From an uncultured Candidatus Actinomarina sp. (GTDB lineage: Bacteria; Actinomycetota; Acidimicrobiia; Actinomarinales; Actinomarinaceae): a stretch of 38,154 nt of DNA. Both the position numbers and the translations under genes were made by a program. The notes beneath the pieces are model-generated. The model was not told the DNA's origin. It did no database searches and worked only from the letters and a program-made list of their open reading frames with translations. Positions 9,880 to 17,197 of the stretch are shown here, piece by piece. Location: NCBI GenBank assembly GCA_902510995.1, contig CABXDL010000012.1:1-38154 (forward strand), written 5' to 3'. Numbering within the stretch: the first letter of the stretch is position 1; each line of letters begins with the position of its first letter.

Positions 9880-10824
9880 TTAACCCCTTGGAAAATAATA
9901 ACTAGATTGGTAAGCATTAGTTTTAAGTTTTCTTATTTGTTTCAATACATCATCTAATAAGCTTGAAGCTCCAAACCTAAAATAATCAGCATGTAGCCAG
10001 TCCTCTCCTAGCTCTTCTTTAATAATAATTAAATACCTTATCGCATCTTTAGAATTTCTAATACCTCCTGCAACTTTTATTCCAGCACTAAATCCAGAAC
10101 TTTCTTTAAACTCGTAAACAGCTTTAGCCATAACTAAGCAAGCTTCTTTTGAAGATCCATTAGATATTTTTCCAGTTGAAGTCTTAATGAAGTCAGAACC
10201 AGCAGCTAAAGCTATCAAACTTGCTTTTTTTATATTTTCATATGTTCTTAACTCTCCAACTTCGAGAATTGTTTTTAAATGTATATTTCCACAAGCTTCC
10301 TTTAGTGCAACTATCTCATCAAATACTTTTCTATAATCACCTTCAAAAAAAGCTTTTCTATTAATAACTATATCTATCTCGTCTGCACCTTCATCAATTG
10401 CAAATTTTGTATCTAGCAATTTTGATTCTAAAGGAACCTGTCCACTTGGAAAATATGATGATACTGAAGCTACTTTTACATTAGAAGTTCCTATTATCTC
10501 TTTAGCTGTTGAAACTAATGATGGGTATACACATACAGCAGCAGCACTAGGTACTTCTTTGTCAGTTGGGTCTGGTCTCATTGCTTTTGCAGTCATCTGA
10601 AGAACTTTTCCTTCAGTGTCCTCACCTTCTAAAGTTGTTAAATCACACATTGAAACAATATAATTAAGAGCCTGTAACTTTGACTCTCTCTTAATACTTC
10701 TTGTAGATAAAGAAGCGACCCTTTCTTTAACTCCTATTTCATCAACTTTTACACTTTCAAGTAATTCAATAGTAGAGGCCCAAGTTAATGGGCTAGCTAA
10801 AGCTTTGGTATTAATATTGCTCAT
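9880..10824 (-). CDS. deoC: Deoxyribose-phosphate aldolase, long form
   Basis: Class I aldolase splitting 2-deoxy-D-ribose 5-phosphate into glyceraldehyde 3-phosphate and acetaldehyde. The Schiff-base Lys214 lies in GSDFIKTSTGK, the second essential Lys250 in GIKVAGGIR, and the proton-relay Asp in DEIDIVINR. At 314 residues it is longer than the common bacterial 220-260. Its extra N-terminal helices and features such as DLTTLEGEDT, AAAVCVYPSLV and a C-terminal RFGASSLLDDVLKQI resemble the long animal DERA type. It is the first gene of a three-gene operon with two ALDH-family genes, pointing to use of DNA-derived deoxynucleosides as carbon. No phosphorylase or kinase for deoxynucleosides is in the window. 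Confidence 0.94.
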   Translation of the reverse strand: MSNINTKALASPLTWASTIELLESVKVDEIGVKERVASLSTRSIKRESKLQALNYIVSMCDLTTLEGEDTEGKVLQMTAKAMRPDPTDKEVPSAAAVCVYPSLVSTAKEIIGTSNVKVASVSSYFPSGQVPLESKLLDTKFAIDEGADEIDIVINRKAFFEGDYRKVFDEIVALKEACGNIHLKTILEVGELRTYENIKKASLIALAAGSDFIKTSTGKISNGSSKEACLVMAKAVYEFKESSGFSAGIKVAGGIRNSKDAIRYLIIIKEELGEDWLHADYFRFGASSLLDDVLKQIRKLKTNAYQSSYYFPRG

Positions 10825-10941
10825 TATCCAATGGTAAATGGAAAAAGGGTTTAATAATAGAAAATTTTTTAACTTAATTAACTAATGAATATTAGCTAAA
10901 TATGTCATTATTGTTTCTTAAAAGTCTATTCTTAGATAAGC

Positions 10942-12555
10942 ATGTCAAAAAATATTTTAGTTTGTGTTGCATGGCCTTATGCCAGTGGTTCTAGACATTT
11001 AGGTCATATCGGAGGCGCTTATTTACCTGCTGATATTTTTGCTAGATATCACAGAATAATAGGAAATAATGTATTGATGGTTTCAGGTAGTGATGCTCAT
11101 GGAACTCCAATTACAGTCCGTGCAGACGAAGAAGGTGTAACACCCATTGATATTGTTGAAAAATATCACAAAGAGTTTTTAGGATATTGGGATAAATTAT
11201 CAATTTCCTGGGACAACTATACAACAACTATGACAGAAAACCATAAAGAAGTGACTCATGACATATTTTTAAAATTGCTGGAAAAAGAATACATCTATAA
11301 AGCAAAGACTCTTCAAGCTTACGATCCGAGTGAAAACAGATTTCTACCCGATAGGTATGTAGAAGGTAAGTGTCCTAAATGTGATTATGAATCTGCCCGA
11401 GGAGATCAATGTGATAGTTGCAGCTCGACTTTAGACCCTGAAGAATTAATTGAACCAAAAAGTAAAATATCAGGAAATAAAGCAGAGTTTAAAGAAACTG
11501 AGCATTTCTTTTTAAAATTAAGTGCTTTAGGGGAAGACTTAGTTCCTTGGCTTGAGACAAAAGAAGACTGGAGACCTCATGTAATAAATTGGGCAAAATC
11601 TTTTGTTAAAGAAGGATTGCAAGATAGAGCTATAACAAGGGATTTAGATTGGGGTATAGATATTCCTGTTGATGACCTAGGAGATGGTAAAAAGATTTAT
11701 GTATGGTTTGAGGCAGTAATAGGTTACCTATCAGCATCTATAGAGTGGTCAAACAATGATGAATCAAGAAATTGGGAAGATTGGTGGAAAAATAAAGATG
11801 CGGAATCATATTATTTTATCGGAAAAGATAATGTTCCATTCCATTCTGTAATCTGGCCAGCAATTTTAGTTGGATATGGTGATCTAAATTTACCAACTAA
11901 TGTTCCAGCTAACCAATACATACTTATTAAAGGTGAAAAAGCTTCTGCAAGCAGAAGTGTTGGTAAGTCACTATCAGAATATTTAGAAGAATGGGATCCA
12001 GATGCAATTAGATACACATTAGCTTCTGTCTTACCAGAACAGGCTGATTCTGAACTTAGTGATATTGAAATGGTTAGAAGGAACAACGAAGAACTCGTTG
12101 CAACATGGGGTAATTTAGTACAAAGAGTATTTACACAAATTGAAAATAATATTGATAATATTAACGAGGCCTCAGATGAGACTGAAGTAGATACCACTCT
12201 TCTAAAATCAGGCGAAGAAGCTTTTATTAATGTTGGAAAACATATAGAAAAAGTAGAACTAAAAGCTGCTCTACAAGAAGCAATGCGTTATGTTTCGAAA
12301 GTAAATATATATCTTAATGAAACAGAACCTTGGAAGATTATTGTAGAAGACAATAAGCGAGCTTCACGTATTTTATATACTGCATTGACTGCCATAGATG
12401 CATGTTCAAATTTACTGTCACCATTTATGCCATCTACTAGTGAAAAAGTTAGTAATGCTATTCCAAAAGAGAGTAATAATGAATGGAGTATGAATTCAAT
12501 AAAAATAGGCACCCAAATAGAAACTATTGGGCACCTATTTAAAAAGTTTGATTAA
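10942..12555 (+). CDS. metG: Methionyl-tRNA synthetase
   Basis: Class I synthetase charging tRNA-Met; 537 residues without a C-terminal EMAP-type domain. The N-terminal catalytic core has AWPYASGSRHLGHIGGAYLPAD (HIGH-type HLGH), GSDAHGTPI, and a zinc knob with two CxxC pairs (CPKC and CDSC, residues about 143-162). WFEAVIGYLSASIEW is also typical. The KMSKS loop reads KASASR (Lys333 to Ser337; codons 11938-11952), so the second Lys is missing, as it is in mycobacterial MetRS (KFSTSR). The anticodon-binding helical bundle includes TWGNLVQRV and NETEPWKI. Its last 53 bases contain the terminator hairpin of the convergent sodN gene. It has its own promoter region at 10825-10941, divergent from deoC. 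Confidence 0.96.
   Translation: MSKNILVCVAWPYASGSRHLGHIGGAYLPADIFARYHRIIGNNVLMVSGSDAHGTPITVRADEEGVTPIDIVEKYHKEFLGYWDKLSISWDNYTTTMTENHKEVTHDIFLKLLEKEYIYKAKTLQAYDPSENRFLPDRYVEGKCPKCDYESARGDQCDSCSSTLDPEELIEPKSKISGNKAEFKETEHFFLKLSALGEDLVPWLETKEDWRPHVINWAKSFVKEGLQDRAITRDLDWGIDIPVDDLGDGKKIYVWFEAVIGYLSASIEWSNNDESRNWEDWWKNKDAESYYFIGKDNVPFHSVIWPAILVGYGDLNLPTNVPANQYILIKGEKASASRSVGKSLSEYLEEWDPDAIRYTLASVLPEQADSELSDIEMVRRNNEELVATWGNLVQRVFTQIENNIDNINEASDETEVDTTLLKSGEEAFINVGKHIEKVELKAALQEAMRYVSKVNIYLNETEPWKIIVEDNKRASRILYTALTAIDACSNLLSPFMPSTSEKVSNAIPKESNNEWSMNSIKIGTQIETIGHLFKKFD
12498..12540 (-). terminator. Rho-independent terminator of sodN, embedded in the metG coding region
   Basis: Minus-strand hairpin. 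AAATAGGTGCCCAATAG (12540-12524) pairs with CTATTTGGGTGCCTATTT (12520-12503) around a TTT loop, with one bulged base and two T-G wobbles, then continues into TTTTTATT (to 12498). It begins 12 bases after the sodN stop. On the plus strand the same bases encode the metG C-terminus, and there the two wobbles become mismatches and no T tract follows, so it is oriented for sodN. Confidence 0.85.
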
Positions 12556-12938
12556 GACTTAGAGTCTTGAAAAACCTTATCTATTTCATCAATCATTGAA
12601 AGAAGCTCTTCACCAACTACTGGGTCTTCTGTTTTTTTAGCTTCACCAGCTTTTTTTGTTGCATTCCAAAATAAGTCATGAAGATTTGGATATTTTTCTA
12701 AATGCTCTGGCTTAAAATAATCTGTCCAGAGAACCCATAAATGATGCTTTACTTCTTCTGCTCTCTCTTCTTTGATTGTGACACACCTTTGTTTAAAGCT
12801 TGGATCGTCTGATTCTTGATATTTTTTAGCAGCGTTCAATACAGATTCAGCCTCAATCCTTGCTTGTGCCGGATCATAAACTCCACAAGGTAAATCACAA
12901 TGGGCATAAGCAAAATAAGATGGTTTAAATAACTTCAT
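12552..12938 (-). CDS. sodN: Nickel-dependent superoxide dismutase precursor
   Basis: Ni-SOD, which disproportionates superoxide in the cytoplasm. The 128-residue precursor has a 12-residue leader (MKLFKPSYFAYA) followed by the nickel hook HCDLPCGVYDP. After leader removal His1, Cys2 and Cys6 of the mature chain bind Ni, and Tyr9 is present too. The remainder is the four-helix bundle (HHLWVLWTDYFKPEHLEKYPNLH). The gene is divergent from a dedicated S26-type peptidase (sodX) with 48 bases between starts, so a shared control region is likely. It converges with metG, overlapping its last four bases, and its terminator lies inside metG. All key residues are intact. Use of Ni-SOD spares iron and manganese, fitting an oligotrophic marine lifestyle (inference). 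Confidence 0.97.
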   Translation of the reverse strand: MKLFKPSYFAYAHCDLPCGVYDPAQARIEAESVLNAAKKYQESDDPSFKQRCVTIKEERAEEVKHHLWVLWTDYFKPEHLEKYPNLHDLFWNATKKAGEAKKTEDPVVGEELLSMIDEIDKVFQDSKS

Positions 12939-12986
12939 AAATCTCCTTTAATTATCTATTATTAATTTTAGTAATAAAAAATAAAA

Positions 12987-13487
12987 ATGATTAAAAGTAT
13001 ATTTAGATTATTTAATTTTAAAACCATATTCATACTGGTTTTATATCTCATATTTAAAAATGAGAATAAAACTATTAGAGCATATGAAATAAAAGAAGAA
13101 AGTATGAAACCAGCATTGCTGCCTGATGAATATGTACTTTCTGCAAAATTAAAAGAAGCTCCAAAACGTGGAGACATAGTTGTCTTTACGAACACCGAAA
13201 AGAATATCGATGTAGTTAAAAGAGTTATAGGATTACCAAATGAAAATGTTTCTTCATCAGATGGAGAAATAATTATCAACTCTGAAAAAATAGATGATGA
13301 ATGGTCTAAAGATTTAACTGATGACTTTGTCTCTGTTGAGCTCGGAGAAGATGAGATATTTGTGCTTGGTGACCAAAGGAATATTTCCACAAGCGACTCT
13401 AGAACTCTTGGTCCAATTAAATACGAAGATTGCTGGAAACTGAAAATAAGATACTGGCCATATCATAGGTTCAACATATATGAGTAG
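12987..13487 (+). CDS. sodX: S26-family signal peptidase, Ni-SOD maturation protease
   Basis: 166 residues of the LepB/S26 type. An N-terminal hydrophobic segment (about residues 7-23) anchors it to the membrane. The nucleophile is Ser39 in EESMKPALLPDEYV, the general base Lys78 in DVVKRVIGLPNE, and the C-terminal box is LGDQRNISTSDSRTLGPI. The divergent neighbour sodN requires cleavage of its leader before HCDLPCG to form the Ni site, and S26 peptidases next to sodN (SodX) do this in actinobacteria and marine bacteria. A general signal peptidase I role cannot be excluded from sequence alone, but its small size and position favour SodX. Its stop overlaps the start of a small Cys-rich gene. 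Confidence 0.88.
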   Translation: MIKSIFRLFNFKTIFILVLYLIFKNENKTIRAYEIKEESMKPALLPDEYVLSAKLKEAPKRGDIVVFTNTEKNIDVVKRVIGLPNENVSSSDGEIIINSEKIDDEWSKDLTDDFVSVELGEDEIFVLGDQRNISTSDSRTLGPIKYEDCWKLKIRYWPYHRFNIYE

Positions 13488-13647
13488 CCTCTTTTGTACT
13501 TGGTGTAGATCTGAAATGGCTTATCTTCATGGCCATGCAGCTTGTATTAATAGTTCCTGTGCAATGTTTGGCTTAAATCAAGCAGAATGCTGTTCTGGAG
13601 AAAATATGGAAAACTGTATCGAAACAGAGAAAATCAAATCAACTTAA
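13480..13647 (+). CDS. Small cysteine-rich (zinc-ribbon-like) protein, 55 residues
   Basis: A short frame that begins at ATG 13480, eight bases inside the 3' end of sodX, and runs to TAA at 13645-13647. The 55 residues contain seven Cys (6, 9, 22, 27, 37, 38, 46) and two His. The arrangement FCTWC, then HGHAAC, SSC, and NQAECC looks like a small metal-binding (probably zinc) ribbon. The overlap with sodX implies translational coupling, and the stop lies 24 bases before korA. The spacing of Cys pairs and the GLNQAECC segment are unlikely in random AT-rich DNA. Function is unknown. It could assist nickel or zinc handling for Ni-SOD, or Fe-S or redox chemistry for KorAB; neither is shown. Confidence 0.8.
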   Translation: MSSLFCTWCRSEMAYLHGHAACINSSCAMFGLNQAECCSGENMENCIETEKIKST

Positions 13648-13671
13648 TCAAACAAAGATTAATATAAGATT

Positions 13672-15537
13672 ATGGACAATAAAGAACCTTCAGCAGAAAA
13701 TAAAACAGTAGAGTCTATTCCTGCAATAACAATTCGATTTGCTGGAGACTCTGGTGATGGTATGCAGCTTGTGGGTACACGTTTTACAGATACTTCAGCT
13801 TTATTCGGTAATGACTTAGCTACTTTACCTTCTTTCCCAGCAGAGATAAGAGCACCACAAGGAACCATAGCTGGTGTATCTTCATTCCAAGTTCAGATTG
13901 CAGATTTTGATATTTTAACCCCTGGAGATAATCCAGAAGTTTTAGTTGCTATGAACCCTGCTGCTTTGAAAGCTCACTTGCATGACTTAGCTCCAAATGG
14001 AATGTTGATATTAAACGAAGATGCATTCGAAGAAAAAAATATTCAAAAAGCTGGTTATAAAGTTGACCCAAGAACCTCTGGTGAATTAGATTCCTACAGA
14101 GTGTTTGAGGTTCCTATGGAAAAATTAACAAAAGAAGCTTTAGAAGATTCAGAGATAACTGGCAGAGCTGTTCTACGATCAAAAAATATGGTTGCACTAG
14201 GTTTAATTTCATGGGTTTTCAATAGACCTTTAGAGGATACAGAAAATTGGCTTAATGAAAAATTCAAAAAACTTCCTGAAGTAGCTGACGCAAATATAAA
14301 AGCACTAAAGATTGGCTACAACTTTGGAATAACAGTTGAAGCCTTTCATCACACTTATGTGGTTGATAAAGCAAAACTTCCTGAAGGTGAATATACAAAC
14401 ATAAATGGAAATATTGCTTTAAGTTGGGGTTTAATAACAGGAGCAAGACAAGCTGGATTAGAACTATTTTATGCTAGCTACCCTATTACACCAGCCTCAG
14501 ATGTATTGCATGAACTTTCTAAGCATAAAAATTTTAATACAATAACTTTCCAAGCTGAGGATGAGATAGCTGCCGCAGCTGCAGCTGTTGGGGCGTCTTT
14601 TTCAGGTAAACTTGCTGTAACTGGAACTAGCGGTCCTGGACTAGCTTTAAAAAGTGAGACTATCTCACTAGCAGTTTCTACTGAATTACCTTTAATCGTT
14701 GTTAATGTACAAAGAGGTGGCCCGTCAACAGGTTTGCCTACAAAACCGGAACAATCTGATTTAATGTTCTCAATTTACGGTAGACATGGAGAATCCCCGC
14801 TTCCAGTATTAGCGGTTAGATCGCCTTCACACGCTTTTATGACTGCAATAGAAGCAGCAAGAGTAGCCTTAAAGTACATGACACCTGTTATCTTACTTTC
14901 TGATAATTACGTAGCTACAGGCTCAGAGCCATGGAAACTACCTGCAATTGGAGATCTTCCTACACTCGACAATAATTTAACAACCTCTATCAATACTGAG
15001 GAAGGCTTTATGCCATACCATAGAGACGTAAACACTTTTGCAAGGCCATGGGCTGTCCCTGGTACGCCTGGACTAGAGCATAGAATTGGTGGGCTTGAAA
15101 AAGAAGAAGGTACTGGAAATGTCTCCTATGATTCAGCTAATCACCAATACATGACAGATATGAGAGCATGGAAAATAGCAAATATTGCCAATGATATTGA
15201 ACCTTTAGAGGTAACAGGAGATGAAAAAGCTGAAACTCTCGTTCTTGGTTGGGGTTCAACTTATGGAAGTATTACACAAGCAGTTAATAGATTGAATGAA
15301 AAAGGAGTAAAAGTAGCAAGTGCTCATTTAACTTTTGTAAATCCATTCCCAGATAATACACAAGATATTCTCTCTAAATATAAGAAAGTAATCATTCCAG
15401 AATTAAATACAGGTCAGCTAATCAAATTGGTTAGAGAAAGATATCTAATTGATGCAATAGGGATAAATAAAGTTAATGCAGAACCATTTACTGCACAAGA
15501 GCTAGCAGATGGGATTGAGGAAAAAATAAATGAGTAA
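13672..15537 (+). CDS. korA: 2-oxoglutarate:ferredoxin oxidoreductase, alpha (fused gamma-alpha) subunit
   Basis: 621 residues. The N-terminal gamma-type domain begins IRFAGDSGDGMQLVGTRF and contains PSFPAEIRAPQGTIAGVSSFQV. The alpha pyrimidine-binding domain follows from about residue 230 (GNIALSWGLITGARQAGLELFYASYPITPASDVLHEL), with FQAEDEIAAAAAAVGASFSG and TGTSGPGLALKSE. The C-terminal domain ends with the TVLGWGSTYGSI-like region. This gamma-alpha fusion without a ferredoxin domain is the form known as KorA in Mycobacterium tuberculosis. With KorB it oxidatively decarboxylates 2-oxoglutarate to succinyl-CoA, reducing ferredoxin, as a TCA-cycle step. Coding regions of korA and korB overlap by eight bases. 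A related 2-oxoacid substrate is possible. Confidence 0.94.
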   Translation: MDNKEPSAENKTVESIPAITIRFAGDSGDGMQLVGTRFTDTSALFGNDLATLPSFPAEIRAPQGTIAGVSSFQVQIADFDILTPGDNPEVLVAMNPAALKAHLHDLAPNGMLILNEDAFEEKNIQKAGYKVDPRTSGELDSYRVFEVPMEKLTKEALEDSEITGRAVLRSKNMVALGLISWVFNRPLEDTENWLNEKFKKLPEVADANIKALKIGYNFGITVEAFHHTYVVDKAKLPEGEYTNINGNIALSWGLITGARQAGLELFYASYPITPASDVLHELSKHKNFNTITFQAEDEIAAAAAAVGASFSGKLAVTGTSGPGLALKSETISLAVSTELPLIVVNVQRGGPSTGLPTKPEQSDLMFSIYGRHGESPLPVLAVRSPSHAFMTAIEAARVALKYMTPVILLSDNYVATGSEPWKLPAIGDLPTLDNNLTTSINTEEGFMPYHRDVNTFARPWAVPGTPGLEHRIGGLEKEEGTGNVSYDSANHQYMTDMRAWKIANIANDIEPLEVTGDEKAETLVLGWGSTYGSITQAVNRLNEKGVKVASAHLTFVNPFPDNTQDILSKYKKVIIPELNTGQLIKLVRERYLIDAIGINKVNAEPFTAQELADGIEEKINE

Positions 15538-16546
15538 AATACCCGTAACCTATAAGAGAAAAGATTTTCAAAGTGACCAAGAAGTAAAGTGGTGCCCAGG
15601 TTGTGGGGACTATACAATTTTGGCATCCGTACAAAGCTTTATGGCTGAAATGGGAATAAGCAAAGAAAAGATAGTTTTCGTTTCTGGTATTGGTTGTGCT
15701 GCTAGGTTCCCTTACTACATGAACACTTATGGATTACATTCTATTCATGGAAGAGCGCCAGCTGTAGCAACTGGTGTGTCAGTAGCAAATCCTGATCTTT
15801 CTGTTTGGATTGTCTCTGGTGATGGTGACTCACTTTCTATTGGAGGTAACCATTTAATACATGCATTACGAAAAAACGTCAATGTAAAAATATTAATGTT
15901 TAATAACCAGATTTATGGTTTAACAAAAGGCCAGTACTCGCCTACAAGTGAAGAGGGAAAGAAGACAAAGTCATCTCCATTTGGATCAGTTGAGATGCCA
16001 TTTAACCCAATGAGCGTGGCTTTAGGTGCTGAGGCTAGTTTCGTTGCAAGATCAATAGATATGGATAGAGACCTTACAAATGATGTCTTAAAAGCAGCTT
16101 CTGAACATAAAGGTTCTGCTTTTATAGAGATCTATCAAAACTGTAACGTATTTAATGATCATGCTTTTGAACAACTCACTTCCAAAGAAGGAAAAGTTGC
16201 AAATAGAATCAATCTAGTTCATGGAGAGAAGGTAATCTTTGGTGCAAATGATGAACTTGCAGTAACTATTAAAGACGGTGAAGCTGCAATTGTAAACAGG
16301 AGTGATATTGATGATTCTCAAATTTACGTTCATGATATAACTAAAAAGAATCCTTCAGTAGCTTTTTCCTTATCTAGACTATCTCATGGTCCTTATGGTC
16401 CAACTCCAGTAGGAGTATTTAGAAAAGTCGAAAGAGAAACTTATAATCAAGATGTCTCAGACCAAATAGAGGCAGCTAAAGAAGCCAAGGGTGATGGAAA
16501 AATTGAACAATTGATTCGCTCACTTGGTACCTGGGACGTTAATTAA
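15530..16546 (+). CDS. korB: 2-oxoglutarate:ferredoxin oxidoreductase, beta (TPP-binding) subunit
   Basis: 338 residues carrying the thiamine diphosphate and Fe-S binding half of the enzyme. CPGCGDY at the N-terminus and GIGCAARFPYYMN supply cluster cysteines. The TPP motif is GDGDSLSIGGNHLIHALRKNVN, followed by NNQIYGLTKGQYSPTS, a signature of 2-oxoacid:ferredoxin oxidoreductase beta subunits. SSPFGSVEMPFNP and EIYQNCNVFNDHAF match mycobacterial KorB. It overlaps korA by eight bases and together they form the complete enzyme. The C-terminal 90 residues resemble the longer actinobacterial form. The gene ends seven bases from the convergent phoU-like gene, and I see no terminator hairpin in that gap. 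Confidence 0.95.
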   Translation: MSKIPVTYKRKDFQSDQEVKWCPGCGDYTILASVQSFMAEMGISKEKIVFVSGIGCAARFPYYMNTYGLHSIHGRAPAVATGVSVANPDLSVWIVSGDGDSLSIGGNHLIHALRKNVNVKILMFNNQIYGLTKGQYSPTSEEGKKTKSSPFGSVEMPFNPMSVALGAEASFVARSIDMDRDLTNDVLKAASEHKGSAFIEIYQNCNVFNDHAFEQLTSKEGKVANRINLVHGEKVIFGANDELAVTIKDGEAAIVNRSDIDDSQIYVHDITKKNPSVAFSLSRLSHGPYGPTPVGVFRKVERETYNQDVSDQIEAAKEAKGDGKIEQLIRSLGTWDVN

Positions 16547-16552
16547 AGTAAT

Positions 16553-17188
16553 TTATTCGTCTATATAATCTATTTGATCAGTAGGCATAATTATTGCTGT
16601 AGCAGCATTAACTATATGGAGATTAACTCTCTTCAAGTACCTGTAAAATAGCGTTGTTGCAACAGGGTATTTAACCTCGAGTTTATTTTCTAGCAAACTA
16701 GTAATTTTTTCATCAATCTCTTTACCTACCTCTGCACCTGAAGCTATTAACTCTTGTACCTTATCTTCTTCATCCAAACTAAGACATGTTTGAAGGCTTA
16801 CAATAAAACCACTGATTTGATCTCTTAAACTAATAAAATAATCAAGCTCTTCAGCTTCTTTAGCAAATGAGTTGCCAGTCTCTGCAATCTCAAATATATT
16901 TTTGCAATAATCTCCTATACGCTCAATATCCTTAGACATAGTCATATAAGCCAACAAAAGCGGAACGTCCAGATTTCTAGAGTTAACAGCAGAATGAACA
17001 ATTAGTTCTCTTCTTACATCTCTATGAAGTTCATTGATTGTTTTATCTGTAGAATATAGATTCTCTTTTACTGTATCTAAATTCGTGTCACCTAATAAAC
17101 AATTCATAGATAGGTCAAACATGTGACTACTATTTGTCAACATCTCTCCTAATTTTGCATCAATTGAATCTAACGAATAATCACTCAT
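16553..17188 (-). CDS. PhoU-domain protein
   Basis: 211 residues, all helical, matching two PhoU-type three-helix bundles. The first has DKTINELHRDVRRELIVHS and LLLAYMTMSKDIERIGDYCKNIFEIAE (E-R-x-x-D metal-cluster motif). The second ends TTLFYRYLKRVNLHIVNAATAIIMP, a degenerate counterpart. PhoU proteins inhibit phosphate uptake and signalling when phosphate is ample. It lies nine bases downstream of a Na/Pi cotransporter gene on the same strand; such transporters often have a PhoU domain fused or adjacent. It therefore probably tunes that transporter rather than a Pst system, none of which is present here. The length is typical. Confidence 0.87.
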   Translation of the reverse strand: MSDYSLDSIDAKLGEMLTNSSHMFDLSMNCLLGDTNLDTVKENLYSTDKTINELHRDVRRELIVHSAVNSRNLDVPLLLAYMTMSKDIERIGDYCKNIFEIAETGNSFAKEAEELDYFISLRDQISGFIVSLQTCLSLDEEDKVQELIASGAEVGKEIDEKITSLLENKLEVKYPVATTLFYRYLKRVNLHIVNAATAIIMPTDQIDYIDE

Positions 17189-17197
17189 TTTTTCTCC

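Noticed and set aside
12968-13390. Minus-strand frame of about 140 residues over sodX
   Set aside because: It is Ser-rich, without motifs, and fully antisense to a gene with a complete peptidase signature.
16547-16552. Bidirectional terminator between korB and phoU
   Set aside because: The gap is six bases and neither coding end contains a GC-rich hairpin with a T tract.
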